A model generated the notes under the pieces. The model was not told the origin of the DNA, searched no databases, and saw nothing but the letters and a program-made list of their open reading frames with translations. The translations under genes were made by a program, and so were the position numbers. DNA of 7,286 nt from an uncultured Steroidobacter sp. (GTDB lineage: Bacteria > Pseudomonadota > Gammaproteobacteria > Steroidobacterales > Steroidobacteraceae). The DNA lies in contig CAMLEO010000329.1 in assembly GCA_946478975.1 (NCBI GenBank), positions 1 through 7,286 of the forward strand, read 5' to 3'. How positions within the stretch are numbered: position 1 is the stretch's first letter; every line of letters begins with the position of its first letter. Positions 1 to 5,818 of this stretch are shown here, piece after piece.

Positions 1-1
1 C

Positions 2-337
2 GCGCCGGCCGGCAACGTCGCACAGAAAGTGCGTGACGATGGCGATCTGGAAGTGTTTGCCAGGGAACTCGCCGACGGCAGTCACGCCGTGCTGTTGTTG
101 AATCGAGGTGCAGAAACCGCCGAGATTACCTTCAGCCCGCGTGCTGACCTGCAGGTGCCGATGGACAGCTATACCGTCCGCGATCTGTGGCAGCACCGTG
201 ACATGGGCACGTATGAGATTCCGTTCACGGCCGAAGTGCAGAGTCACGAGGCGCGTGTGTTTCGTATTCGCCAGTTGTCGACCAGTCCGAACGGCCGCTC
301 GGTCATCGACGGGGCCACGGAACCAACCGCCAAATGA
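2..337 (+). CDS. GH27 alpha-galactosidase / alpha-N-acetylgalactosaminidase, C-terminal end (5' partial)
   Basis: Only the last 111 codons are present; the frame is open from base 2, so the gene begins upstream of the window. The visible part matches the C-terminal antiparallel beta domain of glycoside hydrolase family 27. The stretch DGDLEVFARELADGSHAVLL, then a 'LNRG' strand, 'YTVRDLWQHRDMGTY' and the closing 'VQSHEARVFRI' strand are the usual order of this domain in bacterial GH27 enzymes. About 19 polar residues follow the last strand. The catalytic (beta/alpha)8 barrel with its two aspartates lies outside the window, so activity cannot be judged directly. GH27 contains both alpha-galactosidases and alpha-N-acetylgalactosaminidases; the aga-type genes downstream make GalNAc the more attractive substrate, which is inference. 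Its TGA overlaps the ATG of the next gene (ATGA at 334-337), so the two are probably co-translated. The GTG at base 29 is an internal valine, not a start. Confidence 0.82.
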   Translation, partial: APAGNVAQKVRDDGDLEVFARELADGSHAVLLLNRGAETAEITFSPRADLQVPMDSYTVRDLWQHRDMGTYEIPFTAEVQSHEARVFRIRQLSTSPNGRSVIDGATEPTAK

Positions 338-1224
338 ATGCCTGGCTCACCTACGCGTTGACGACGATGGTGCTGTGGGGCGTCTGGGGCGCTTTCGCGG
401 GCCTGCCCGGCGAGCACGGCGTGCCGGAAACGTTGAACTACGTCGTCTGGGCGCTGACCATGATTCCGCCCGCGTTGATCGTGTTGAAACACGGCGGCCA
501 ACCGCTATTGCGCGATGGCCGCTCGGTCGTGCTCGGTTTGATCATTGGGCTGACCGGCGCGGGCGGGCAGCTGTTGTTGTTTCATGCGGTTCGTGTTGGT
601 CCGCCGTATCTGATCTTTCCCATCATCTCGCTGTCACCGGCGGTGACGATTGCATTGTCGTTCGCCGTGTTGAAAGAACGTACCGGGTGGTTGGGCTTGA
701 TCGGCATCGCGCTCGCGCTCCTGTCGCTGCCTTTGTTTGATTTTCGAGCGGACGGCGATCCCAGCGGCTACGGCGTGTGGTTTGTGTTCGCGCTGCTGAT
801 CCTGCTCGCGTGGGGTGTGCAGGCGTATGTCATCAAGCTGGCGAACGCGAGCATGGATGCGGCGAGCATTTTCTTTTACATGATGCTGAGCGGCCTGCTG
901 CTGGTGCCGGTGGCGCTGGCGATGACGGATTTCTCACAGCCCATCAACTACGGGCTCGACGGACCGGGGCTCGCGGCAGTGATTCAGTTGTTGAATGCCA
1001 TCGGCGCGTTGACGTTGGTGTATGCGTTTCGCTATGGCAAGGCGATCATCGTGTCGCCGCTGGTGAACGCCGGCGCGCCGCTGCTGACGGCGATCATTTC
1101 GCTCGCGCTGGCCGGCATCATGCCGGGGCCGCTCAAGCTCGCAGGGATTGCGCTGGCGCTCGCCGCTGCGTTGCTGCTGGCATTGCAGCCCGAAGAGCCT
1201 GCTCCAGTGAAGGGGCTGCAATGA
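334..1224 (+). CDS. DMT-superfamily (EamA-type) permease, candidate GalNAc/galactosamine importer
   Basis: This 296-residue, very hydrophobic protein should sit in the inner membrane. I count about ten hydrophobic segments (near residues 4-22, 35-51, 64-83, 91-112, 118-134, 147-168, 177-197, 214-232, 240-263 and 267-285). That is two five-helix EamA halves, the normal layout and length of drug/metabolite transporters. 'LKERTG' at the end of the fourth helix is the typical boundary of the first half. The start ATG at 334 overlaps the upstream stop; its Shine-Dalgarno is weak (GGAA near 319), which fits translational coupling. The substrate is not encoded in any motif I can read. DMT members carry sugars (RhaT for rhamnose), amino acids, nucleotide sugars and drugs. 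Its place between a glycosidase and cytoplasmic GalNAc genes, with no PTS or other sugar transporter in the window, suggests it imports the released sugar. The family call is firm; the substrate is inference. Confidence 0.88.
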   Translation: MNAWLTYALTTMVLWGVWGAFAGLPGEHGVPETLNYVVWALTMIPPALIVLKHGGQPLLRDGRSVVLGLIIGLTGAGGQLLLFHAVRVGPPYLIFPIISLSPAVTIALSFAVLKERTGWLGLIGIALALLSLPLFDFRADGDPSGYGVWFVFALLILLAWGVQAYVIKLANASMDAASIFFYMMLSGLLLVPVALAMTDFSQPINYGLDGPGLAAVIQLLNAIGALTLVYAFRYGKAIIVSPLVNAGAPLLTAIISLALAGIMPGPLKLAGIALALAAALLLALQPEEPAPVKGLQ

Positions 1225-2516
1225 AAGGTCTGCTCGATATCGTTTCACGGCACAAGCGCGGTGAGTCCGCCGGTGTCTATTCGTTGTGCTCGGCGCATCC
1301 CAAGGTGCTCGAATCCGCGTTGATCGAAGCGCGCAGGAAACATGCGCCGTTGCTGATCGAAGCGACCTGCAATCAAGTGAATCAGTTCGGCGGCTACACC
1401 GGCATGCGGCCGGCGGACTTTCATCGCTTCGTTCACGAAATCGCCACGCGCGTCGGCTTCGATGCCAATACGTTGTGGTTGGGCGGCGATCACCTCGGCC
1501 CCAATCCCTGGCGTGGCGAGCCGGCTGAAACGGCGATGGCGAAGGCGGCGGACATGGTTCGGGAATACGTCGCCGCGGGCTTTCGTAAGATACATCTGGA
1601 TTGTTCCATGGCGTGCGGTGGCGATCCCGAGCCCGTTCCGGAGCAGGTGATCGCGAAACGCGCCGCTCAACTGTGCGCCATCGCGGAGCGCACGTGGCGC
1701 GAGGTGGGTGGTGAGCCGCCGGTGTATGTCATCGGCACCGAAGTGCCGGTGCCCGGTGGCGCGACCGAAGATTTGCACGAGCTCGCGGTCACGACGCCGC
1801 GAGCCGCTGGCGACACCATTGCTGCTCATCGCGAGGCGTTTGCAAAAGCTGGGCTCGAACACGCCTGGGCGCGCGTCATCGCTCTCGTCGTGCAGCCGGG
1901 CGTCGAGTTCGATCATCACAAGGTGATCGATTACCAGCCCGCCAAAGCGCGCGAGCTGAGCTCATACATTGCGAGCGATGCACAGTTCATCTTCGAAGCG
2001 CATTCCACGGATTATCAAACATCGAACAATCTGCAGGCGCTGGTGCGCGATCACTTTGCGATCTTGAAGATCGGCCCCGGTGCGACGTATGCGCTGCGCG
2101 AGGCATTGTGGTCGCTCGCTGCCATCGCTCGCGAGCTGCCGGGCAGCGAGGAGGGTGACGATCTGCGCCGCGTTGCTGTTGAAACCATGCGAGGCGATCC
2201 GCGTCACTGGCGCAGTTACTACCACGACCCGGCGCGCGAAACGTTGGATCTGCAATTCAGCCTGAGCGATCGCATTCGTTACTACTGGCCGTACACGCAG
2301 ATTCAACGTGCGTGCGATGCACTGCTGAGCCGGCTGCGTCGCGCGTCCATCCCGCTCACGCTGCTGAGCCAGTACATGCCGCACCAGTACGAAGCCGTCC
2401 GTGCTGGTCAGTTGAAACCCGATGTCGATGAGCTCGTACAGGAAGGAATTGCGTTAGCATTGCGCCCCTACATGCGCGCCTGCGGTTCCAGCGAGTCTCG
2501 ATGGAGCACCGTCTGA
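1221..2516 (+). CDS. kbaZ: D-tagatose-1,6-bisphosphate aldolase Z protein, KbaZ/GatZ (AgaZ)
   Basis: A 431-residue cytoplasmic protein, close to the usual family length of about 420. Diagnostic blocks of the GatZ/KbaZ family are present: 'SLCSAHP' (residues 21-27), 'LIEATCNQVNQFGGYTGM' (45-62), 'GGDHLGPNPW' (88-97), then 'IHLDCSMACGGDP' and 'GTEVPVPGG'. In E. coli the Z protein stabilises and activates the catalytic class II aldolase GatY/KbaY, which splits tagatose-1,6-bisphosphate into dihydroxyacetone phosphate and glyceraldehyde-3-phosphate. Some databases have instead labelled AgaZ a tagatose-6-phosphate kinase. The start ATG at 1221 overlaps the upstream stop (ATGA) and has AGGGG five bases before it. 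The frame stays open further upstream to 777, but that part is a shadow of the permease gene and the family homology begins at 1221. No KbaY partner lies in the window. The stop TGA (2514-2516) shares one base with the preferred agaS ATG. Confidence 0.93.
   Translation: MKGLLDIVSRHKRGESAGVYSLCSAHPKVLESALIEARRKHAPLLIEATCNQVNQFGGYTGMRPADFHRFVHEIATRVGFDANTLWLGGDHLGPNPWRGEPAETAMAKAADMVREYVAAGFRKIHLDCSMACGGDPEPVPEQVIAKRAAQLCAIAERTWREVGGEPPVYVIGTEVPVPGGATEDLHELAVTTPRAAGDTIAAHREAFAKAGLEHAWARVIALVVQPGVEFDHHKVIDYQPAKARELSSYIASDAQFIFEAHSTDYQTSNNLQALVRDHFAILKIGPGATYALREALWSLAAIARELPGSEEGDDLRRVAVETMRGDPRHWRSYYHDPARETLDLQFSLSDRIRYYWPYTQIQRACDALLSRLRRASIPLTLLSQYMPHQYEAVRAGQLKPDVDELVQEGIALALRPYMRACGSSESRWSTV
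2503..2506 (+). promoter_or_regulatory. Ribosome binding site deciding the agaS start
   Basis: GGAG lies nine bases upstream of the ATG at 2516. The alternative in-frame ATG at 2501 has no comparable purine run before it (the preceding bases read CCAGCGAGTCTCG). The site is inside the 3' end of kbaZ, so translation of kbaZ probably helps expose it. Confidence 0.5.
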
Positions 2517-3643
2517 TGCAAAGCCCAGTTCCTGGCTTCACGGCCGCACAACTCGAAGCCCGCGGAGCGGCGTGGACCGCTCGCGAAATCGCGCAGCAGC
2601 CCGCCGTATGGTCCGAGGTCGCACGCCTCGTTGCGAGCCAGCGCGTCGCGCTCGATGCATTTCTAGTTCCGCTGTTGTTGAGTTCATCGCTGCGAATCGT
2701 GTTGACCGGTGCGGGTACGTCTTCGTTCATTGGCGATTGTCTCGCGCCGGCGATGACGGCTCATTTGCGTAAACGTGTGGCATCGGTGGCGACCACGGAC
2801 ATCGTGAGCGGCCCGGATCGGCGTTTGCAGCGTGACGTGCCGACGTTGTTGGTTTCCTTTGCGCGCTCGGGCAACAGTCCTGAGAGCGTCGCGACCGTGG
2901 ACCTCGCCGAGCGCATGGTCAGCAACGTTCATCACTTGATCATCACCTGCAATCCCGAAGGCGAGCTTGCGAGGCAAGCGCCGCAGCTGCGCAGCGCACG
3001 CGTGCTGGTGTTGCCGGATGCGACCAACGATCGTGGCTTCGCGATGACATCGAGTTTCAGCTCGATGCTGCTGGCCGCGGGGCTGATCTTCGGTGTGATT
3101 CGCGATCAATCGGTGCCGGCGCTGTGCCGCGCCGCCGAGGCGATGCTGCCGAATGCGTGGTCGCTCGCGCAGCGCTTGGTTGCACGTGAGTTTCAGCGTG
3201 TGATTTATCTGGGCAGCAATGAGCTGAGCGGCCTGGCCTCAGAAGCGGCGTTGAAGCTGCTGGAGCTGACGGACGGCCAGTCCGTGGCCTTGGCCGAATC
3301 GACGCTCGGTTTCCGGCATGGTCCCAAAACCATCATCAACAATCGCTCGCTGGTCGTGCTGATGGTTTCGAACGATGCGTACACGCGTGCGTACGATGAG
3401 GATCTCCTGGCCGAGTTGCGTCGGGACGCGCGGGCTGGCGAAATCCTGGCGCTCACCGCGAGCGATTTGAAGGACATGGCGCAAGCGAACGATCTGGAGC
3501 TCGCATTGGTTTATGTTCTCGTCGCGCAGACCTTCGCGTTGACGCAATCGCTTGCGCTCGGCTTGACGCCCGATCGACCGAACGCGGCGGGCGTGGTCAA
3601 TCGCGTCGTGCAAGGCGTGACCATTCATTCCTGGCGGGAGTAG
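2516..3643 (+). CDS. agaS: AgaS, SIS-domain galactosamine-6-phosphate deaminase/isomerase
   Basis: A 375-residue cytoplasmic enzyme that converts D-galactosamine-6-phosphate to D-tagatose-6-phosphate and ammonia. It has two SIS (sugar isomerase) domains. The first carries 'LTGAGTSSFIGD' (the glycine-rich loop begins at residue 65) and 'SFARSGNSPES' (114-124), the phosphosugar-binding serine-rich loop. 'DRGFAMTSSFSSM' follows. The second holds 'YLGSNELSGLASEAALKLLELT' (cut here into 'YLGSNELSG' and 'EAALKLLELT') and 'ESTLGFRHGPK' (261-271). The C-terminus reads 'VNRVVQGVTIHSWRE'. These blocks and their order match E. coli AgaS along its whole length, which separates it from GlmS, FrlB and other SIS proteins. 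I prefer the ATG at 2516, which makes a TGATG junction with kbaZ and has GGAG nine bases upstream; the in-frame ATG at 2501 would add five residues. The stop is TAG. It is the strongest pathway marker in the window. Confidence 0.93.
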   Translation: MQSPVPGFTAAQLEARGAAWTAREIAQQPAVWSEVARLVASQRVALDAFLVPLLLSSSLRIVLTGAGTSSFIGDCLAPAMTAHLRKRVASVATTDIVSGPDRRLQRDVPTLLVSFARSGNSPESVATVDLAERMVSNVHHLIITCNPEGELARQAPQLRSARVLVLPDATNDRGFAMTSSFSSMLLAAGLIFGVIRDQSVPALCRAAEAMLPNAWSLAQRLVAREFQRVIYLGSNELSGLASEAALKLLELTDGQSVALAESTLGFRHGPKTIINNRSLVVLMVSNDAYTRAYDEDLLAELRRDARAGEILALTASDLKDMAQANDLELALVYVLVAQTFALTQSLALGLTPDRPNAAGVVNRVVQGVTIHSWRE

Positions 3644-3650
3644 CGCGACG

Positions 3651-4577
3651 ATGTTTCTGGGCGTCGACGGGGGTGGAACGAAGACCGCATATGCAGTGAT
3701 CGACGCGAGCGGCCGCGTTATCGCTCAGCATGTCGGCCCGAGCGTCAGTCACCTCGTCGCCGGCTTTGAGCATGCCGAGCACGAATTGATCGAGGGCATG
3801 AAGGCGGTGCTTGCGAAGGCGTCGTTGACGCCAGCCGATCTCACCTATGCTTTCGTCGGTTTGCCTTGCTACGGCGAAGACAGCGCCACGCTCGATCGTA
3901 TGAATGCGTTGCCGGGGGCGCTGTTGAGGAGCGGCCGCTATCGCTGCGACAGTGACATGGTGTGCAGTTGGGCAGGCTCGCTCGCCTGCGTCGATGGCAT
4001 CAGCGTGATCGCCGGCACGGGCTCGATGGCGTATGGCGAATACCAAGGTCGCACCGCTCGCTGCGGCGGCTGGGGCGAGATCATCGGCGATGAAGGCTCC
4101 GCGTACTGGATTGCTCGCGAGGGCATGAATTTATTTTCCAAGATGAGCGATGGCCGCGCGGCACGCGGTCCGTTGTATCAGCTCGTTCGGCAGCGGCTGG
4201 GAATCTCGGCGGATCTGGATCTGTGCGCGCATGTCTATGGCGTCGAGGTGAACGCTCGCAGCGCCTTCGCCCAGTTTGCACCGCTCGTGCACGATGCGGC
4301 TCTTGAAGGAGACGGCCAGGCGGTGGCGATCTTCCATCGCGCGGCGGAGGAGTTGATCGCGTGCGTGCTCGCGACGCGCCGGTCGTTGCAAATCCCCGAT
4401 GATGTCATGGTGCCGGTGTCGCATACGGGCAGCGTGCTCGAAGGCGCGACGATTCTGCTCGATGCATTCAAGCGCGCTGTGTCGAGCGCCGAGTTGCCGT
4501 TCGAGTACCACGCTCCGAAACATTCACCGGATATCGGCGCGGCGCTGTATGCCGCGCGTTTGAGTGGCGGGCGGTGA
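3651..4577 (+). CDS. agaK: BadF/BadG/BcrA/BcrD-family amino-sugar kinase, probable GalNAc kinase AgaK
   Basis: A 308-residue cytoplasmic ATP-dependent kinase with the ASKHA (actin/hexokinase) fold, of normal length for N-acetylhexosamine kinases of the BadF/BadG family. Phosphate-1 motif 'VDGGGTKT' spans residues 5-12. 'SVIAGTGSMAYG' with GTGS at 122-125 is the phosphate-2 loop. 'GGWGEIIGDEGSAYWI' (139-154) is the signature around the sugar-binding site of NAGK-like kinases. The C-terminal part has 'SHTGSVLEGA' for adenosine contact and ends 'PDIGAALYAARLSG'. The family covers N-acetylglucosamine, glucosamine and related kinases; GalNAc as substrate is inferred from agaS and kbaZ immediately upstream and the GH27 gene. 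It would form GalNAc-6-phosphate after non-PTS uptake. The ATG at 3651 follows GGGAG (3636-3640) with a ten-base spacer and sits seven bases after the agaS stop. The stop TGA overlaps the next start. Confidence 0.85.
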   Translation: MFLGVDGGGTKTAYAVIDASGRVIAQHVGPSVSHLVAGFEHAEHELIEGMKAVLAKASLTPADLTYAFVGLPCYGEDSATLDRMNALPGALLRSGRYRCDSDMVCSWAGSLACVDGISVIAGTGSMAYGEYQGRTARCGGWGEIIGDEGSAYWIAREGMNLFSKMSDGRAARGPLYQLVRQRLGISADLDLCAHVYGVEVNARSAFAQFAPLVHDAALEGDGQAVAIFHRAAEELIACVLATRRSLQIPDDVMVPVSHTGSVLEGATILLDAFKRAVSSAELPFEYHAPKHSPDIGAALYAARLSGGR

Positions 4578-5659
4578 TGATCCGAGCTGCCGTATTCGCT
4601 GGCCTGTATTTGTTTGCCGGCGCATCGATCGCCGCCGAACCCGCCACGTATTCCGAGCGTGATTTTTCTCGCGTCGAGAAGATCGATACGCACGTCCATT
4701 TGCATGGATCGCTGCCGGTCTTCATGAAGCGTGCGCAGGCCGATGGCTTCCGCGTGCTCACGATCAACGTCAACTACTCGGCCTTTCCACCGTTGGCGCA
4801 ACAGCGAACGGATGCGCTCGCGCTCAAGAAACAGTATCCAGAGCGCGTCGCCTTCGCGGCCACATTCGATGCGAGCAACAGCAAACAGTCGGGCTGGCTT
4901 GCGCACGCGGAAGAGCAGCTGAAGGGCGATCTCGCGCAAGGTGCGGTCGGTGTCAAAGTATGGAAGGACATCGGCATGCAACAGCGTGATCCGGATGGAC
5001 GCGCCGTAATGATCGATGACGCACGCTTCACGCCGATCTTTCAATTCCTGGAGCAACGGGGCGTGGTCGTGCTCGGCCATCAAGGCGAGCCGCGCAATGC
5101 GTGGTTGCCTTTGGATCAGATGACGACGCGCGGCGACCGGCAGTACTTCACCGAACATCCGGAATATCACATGGCTGCCCATCCAGAGTGGCCGTCGTAC
5201 GAGGAGCAGCTGGCCGCGCGCGATCGATTGCTGGATCGGCATCCGCACATGAAATTCCTGGCGCTGCACCTGGCGTCGCTGGAATGGAATGTCGATCGCA
5301 TCGCTGAGTTCCTGAATCGCTATCCCAATGCGTCGGTCGATCTGGCCGCGCGCCTGGTGCACCTGAAGTTGCAAGCGAGTGCCGACCGCGAACGCGTGCG
5401 ACAGTTCTTCATTCGCTACCAGGATCGCATCGTGTACGCGACAGACCTGACGCGATTGCTGGAGCAAAGCGATGCCGCCTTTGCCGATGAGGCACACACA
5501 GTCTGGCTGAACGACTGGCGCTTTCTGACCGGCAGCAGCGAGCTGCGCTCGGAGGAGTTCGACGCGCCGTTTCGAGGACTGGCGCTGCCAAGCGACGTCG
5601 TGGATAAGATCTATGGCGCCAACGCCCGGCGCCTGTTTCCCGCCGGCTGGCGGCACTAG
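4577..5659 (+). CDS. Signal-peptide-bearing metal-dependent amidohydrolase (amidohydrolase-2-like TIM barrel)
   Basis: A 360-residue protein with a short n-region (MIR), a hydrophobic core at residues 4-18 and a likely signal peptidase I cleavage after residue 19 or 20 ('ASIAA' then E21). It is therefore probably periplasmic or secreted; there is no lipobox cysteine. The mature part looks like a PF04909-type amidohydrolase: 'KIDTHVHLHG' gives metal ligands H39 and H41, 'VVLGHQGEP' gives H168, 'LALHLASLEW' gives H231 and 'IVYATDLTR' gives D290, with 'GVKVWK' (K127 and K130) between. This H-x-H / H / H / D set is complete, so it should be active. The substrate is unknown. It does not resemble NagA/AgaA deacetylases, so I do not call it one. 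The ATG at 4577 makes a TGATG junction with the kinase; a GTG at 4574 would add one residue. It is the last gene of the operon. Confidence 0.78.
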   Translation: MIRAAVFAGLYLFAGASIAAEPATYSERDFSRVEKIDTHVHLHGSLPVFMKRAQADGFRVLTINVNYSAFPPLAQQRTDALALKKQYPERVAFAATFDASNSKQSGWLAHAEEQLKGDLAQGAVGVKVWKDIGMQQRDPDGRAVMIDDARFTPIFQFLEQRGVVVLGHQGEPRNAWLPLDQMTTRGDRQYFTEHPEYHMAAHPEWPSYEEQLAARDRLLDRHPHMKFLALHLASLEWNVDRIAEFLNRYPNASVDLAARLVHLKLQASADRERVRQFFIRYQDRIVYATDLTRLLEQSDAAFADEAHTVWLNDWRFLTGSSELRSEEFDAPFRGLALPSDVVDKIYGANARRLFPAGWRH

Positions 5660-5673
5660 CCGTCGTTCACGGT

Positions 5674-5690
5674 CGGTCCAGAATGGTCCG
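5674..5690 (+). promoter_or_regulatory. Imperfect inverted repeat after the operon (weak terminator or operator)
   Basis: CGGtCCAgaaTGGtCCG forms 7-base arms with one T-T mismatch and a 3-base loop, beginning 15 bases after the amidohydrolase stop. An AT-rich run (AATATATATTT, 5697-5707) follows after six bases. There is no proper T-tract directly after the stem, so it is a poor intrinsic terminator. It could equally be a protein-binding dyad for the downstream gene. The dyad is seen; its role is a guess. Confidence 0.25.
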
Positions 5691-5806
5691 GCTCACAATA
5701 TATATTTCCAATCGTGTACGCCGTCGCTCGCAAATGAGCTTGTAAACACGCACGTGGGGTGTCGAGATGGCAGCTGCGTCATAGAACTGTCATCAGTTGC
5801 GCGTCT

Positions 5807-5811
5807 AGGAG
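5807..5811 (+). promoter_or_regulatory. Strong Shine-Dalgarno of the 3'-terminal gene
   Basis: AGGAG with a seven-base spacer to the ATG at 5819 is the best ribosome binding site in the window and fixes the start of the large unidentified gene. No convincing -35/-10 pair was found in the preceding 150 bases. TTGTAA at 5740 is a possible -35 box, but nothing like TATAAT lies 16-18 bases after it. Confidence 0.65.
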
Positions 5812-5818
5812 TGAGCCT

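Noticed and set aside
108..740. Open frame of 210 codons on the plus strand
   Set aside because: It overlaps the GH27 end and the permease in a different frame; it is Arg-rich without domain features, so a shadow.
777..1220. Upstream in-frame extension of kbaZ to position 777
   Set aside because: The extension lies in another frame of the permease gene and gives Arg/Ala-rich nonsense. Family homology starts at the ATG at 1221, which also has AGGGG five bases before it.
5642..5654. GCCG/CGGC stem near the amidohydrolase stop as a terminator
   Set aside because: It is only a four-base stem inside coding sequence, with no T-tract after it.
4235..5656. Long minus-strand open frame (473 codons) opposite the amidohydrolase and the kinase
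   Set aside because: It is a shadow of high-GC coding DNA. The plus strand has clear enzyme motifs, while the minus translation is Arg/Leu-rich with no recognisable domain and crosses two real genes.
4577..5659. Calling the amidohydrolase the missing GalNAc-6-P deacetylase AgaA
   Set aside because: The sequence looks like the amidohydrolase-2 type, not NagA/AgaA, and the apparent signal peptide would place it away from cytoplasmic GalNAc-6-P.
5746..5762. ACAC-CACGTG-GTGT near-palindrome
   Set aside because: The outer and inner arms are not centred on the same axis, so it does not form a true dyad. CACGTG alone is expected by chance in GC-rich DNA.
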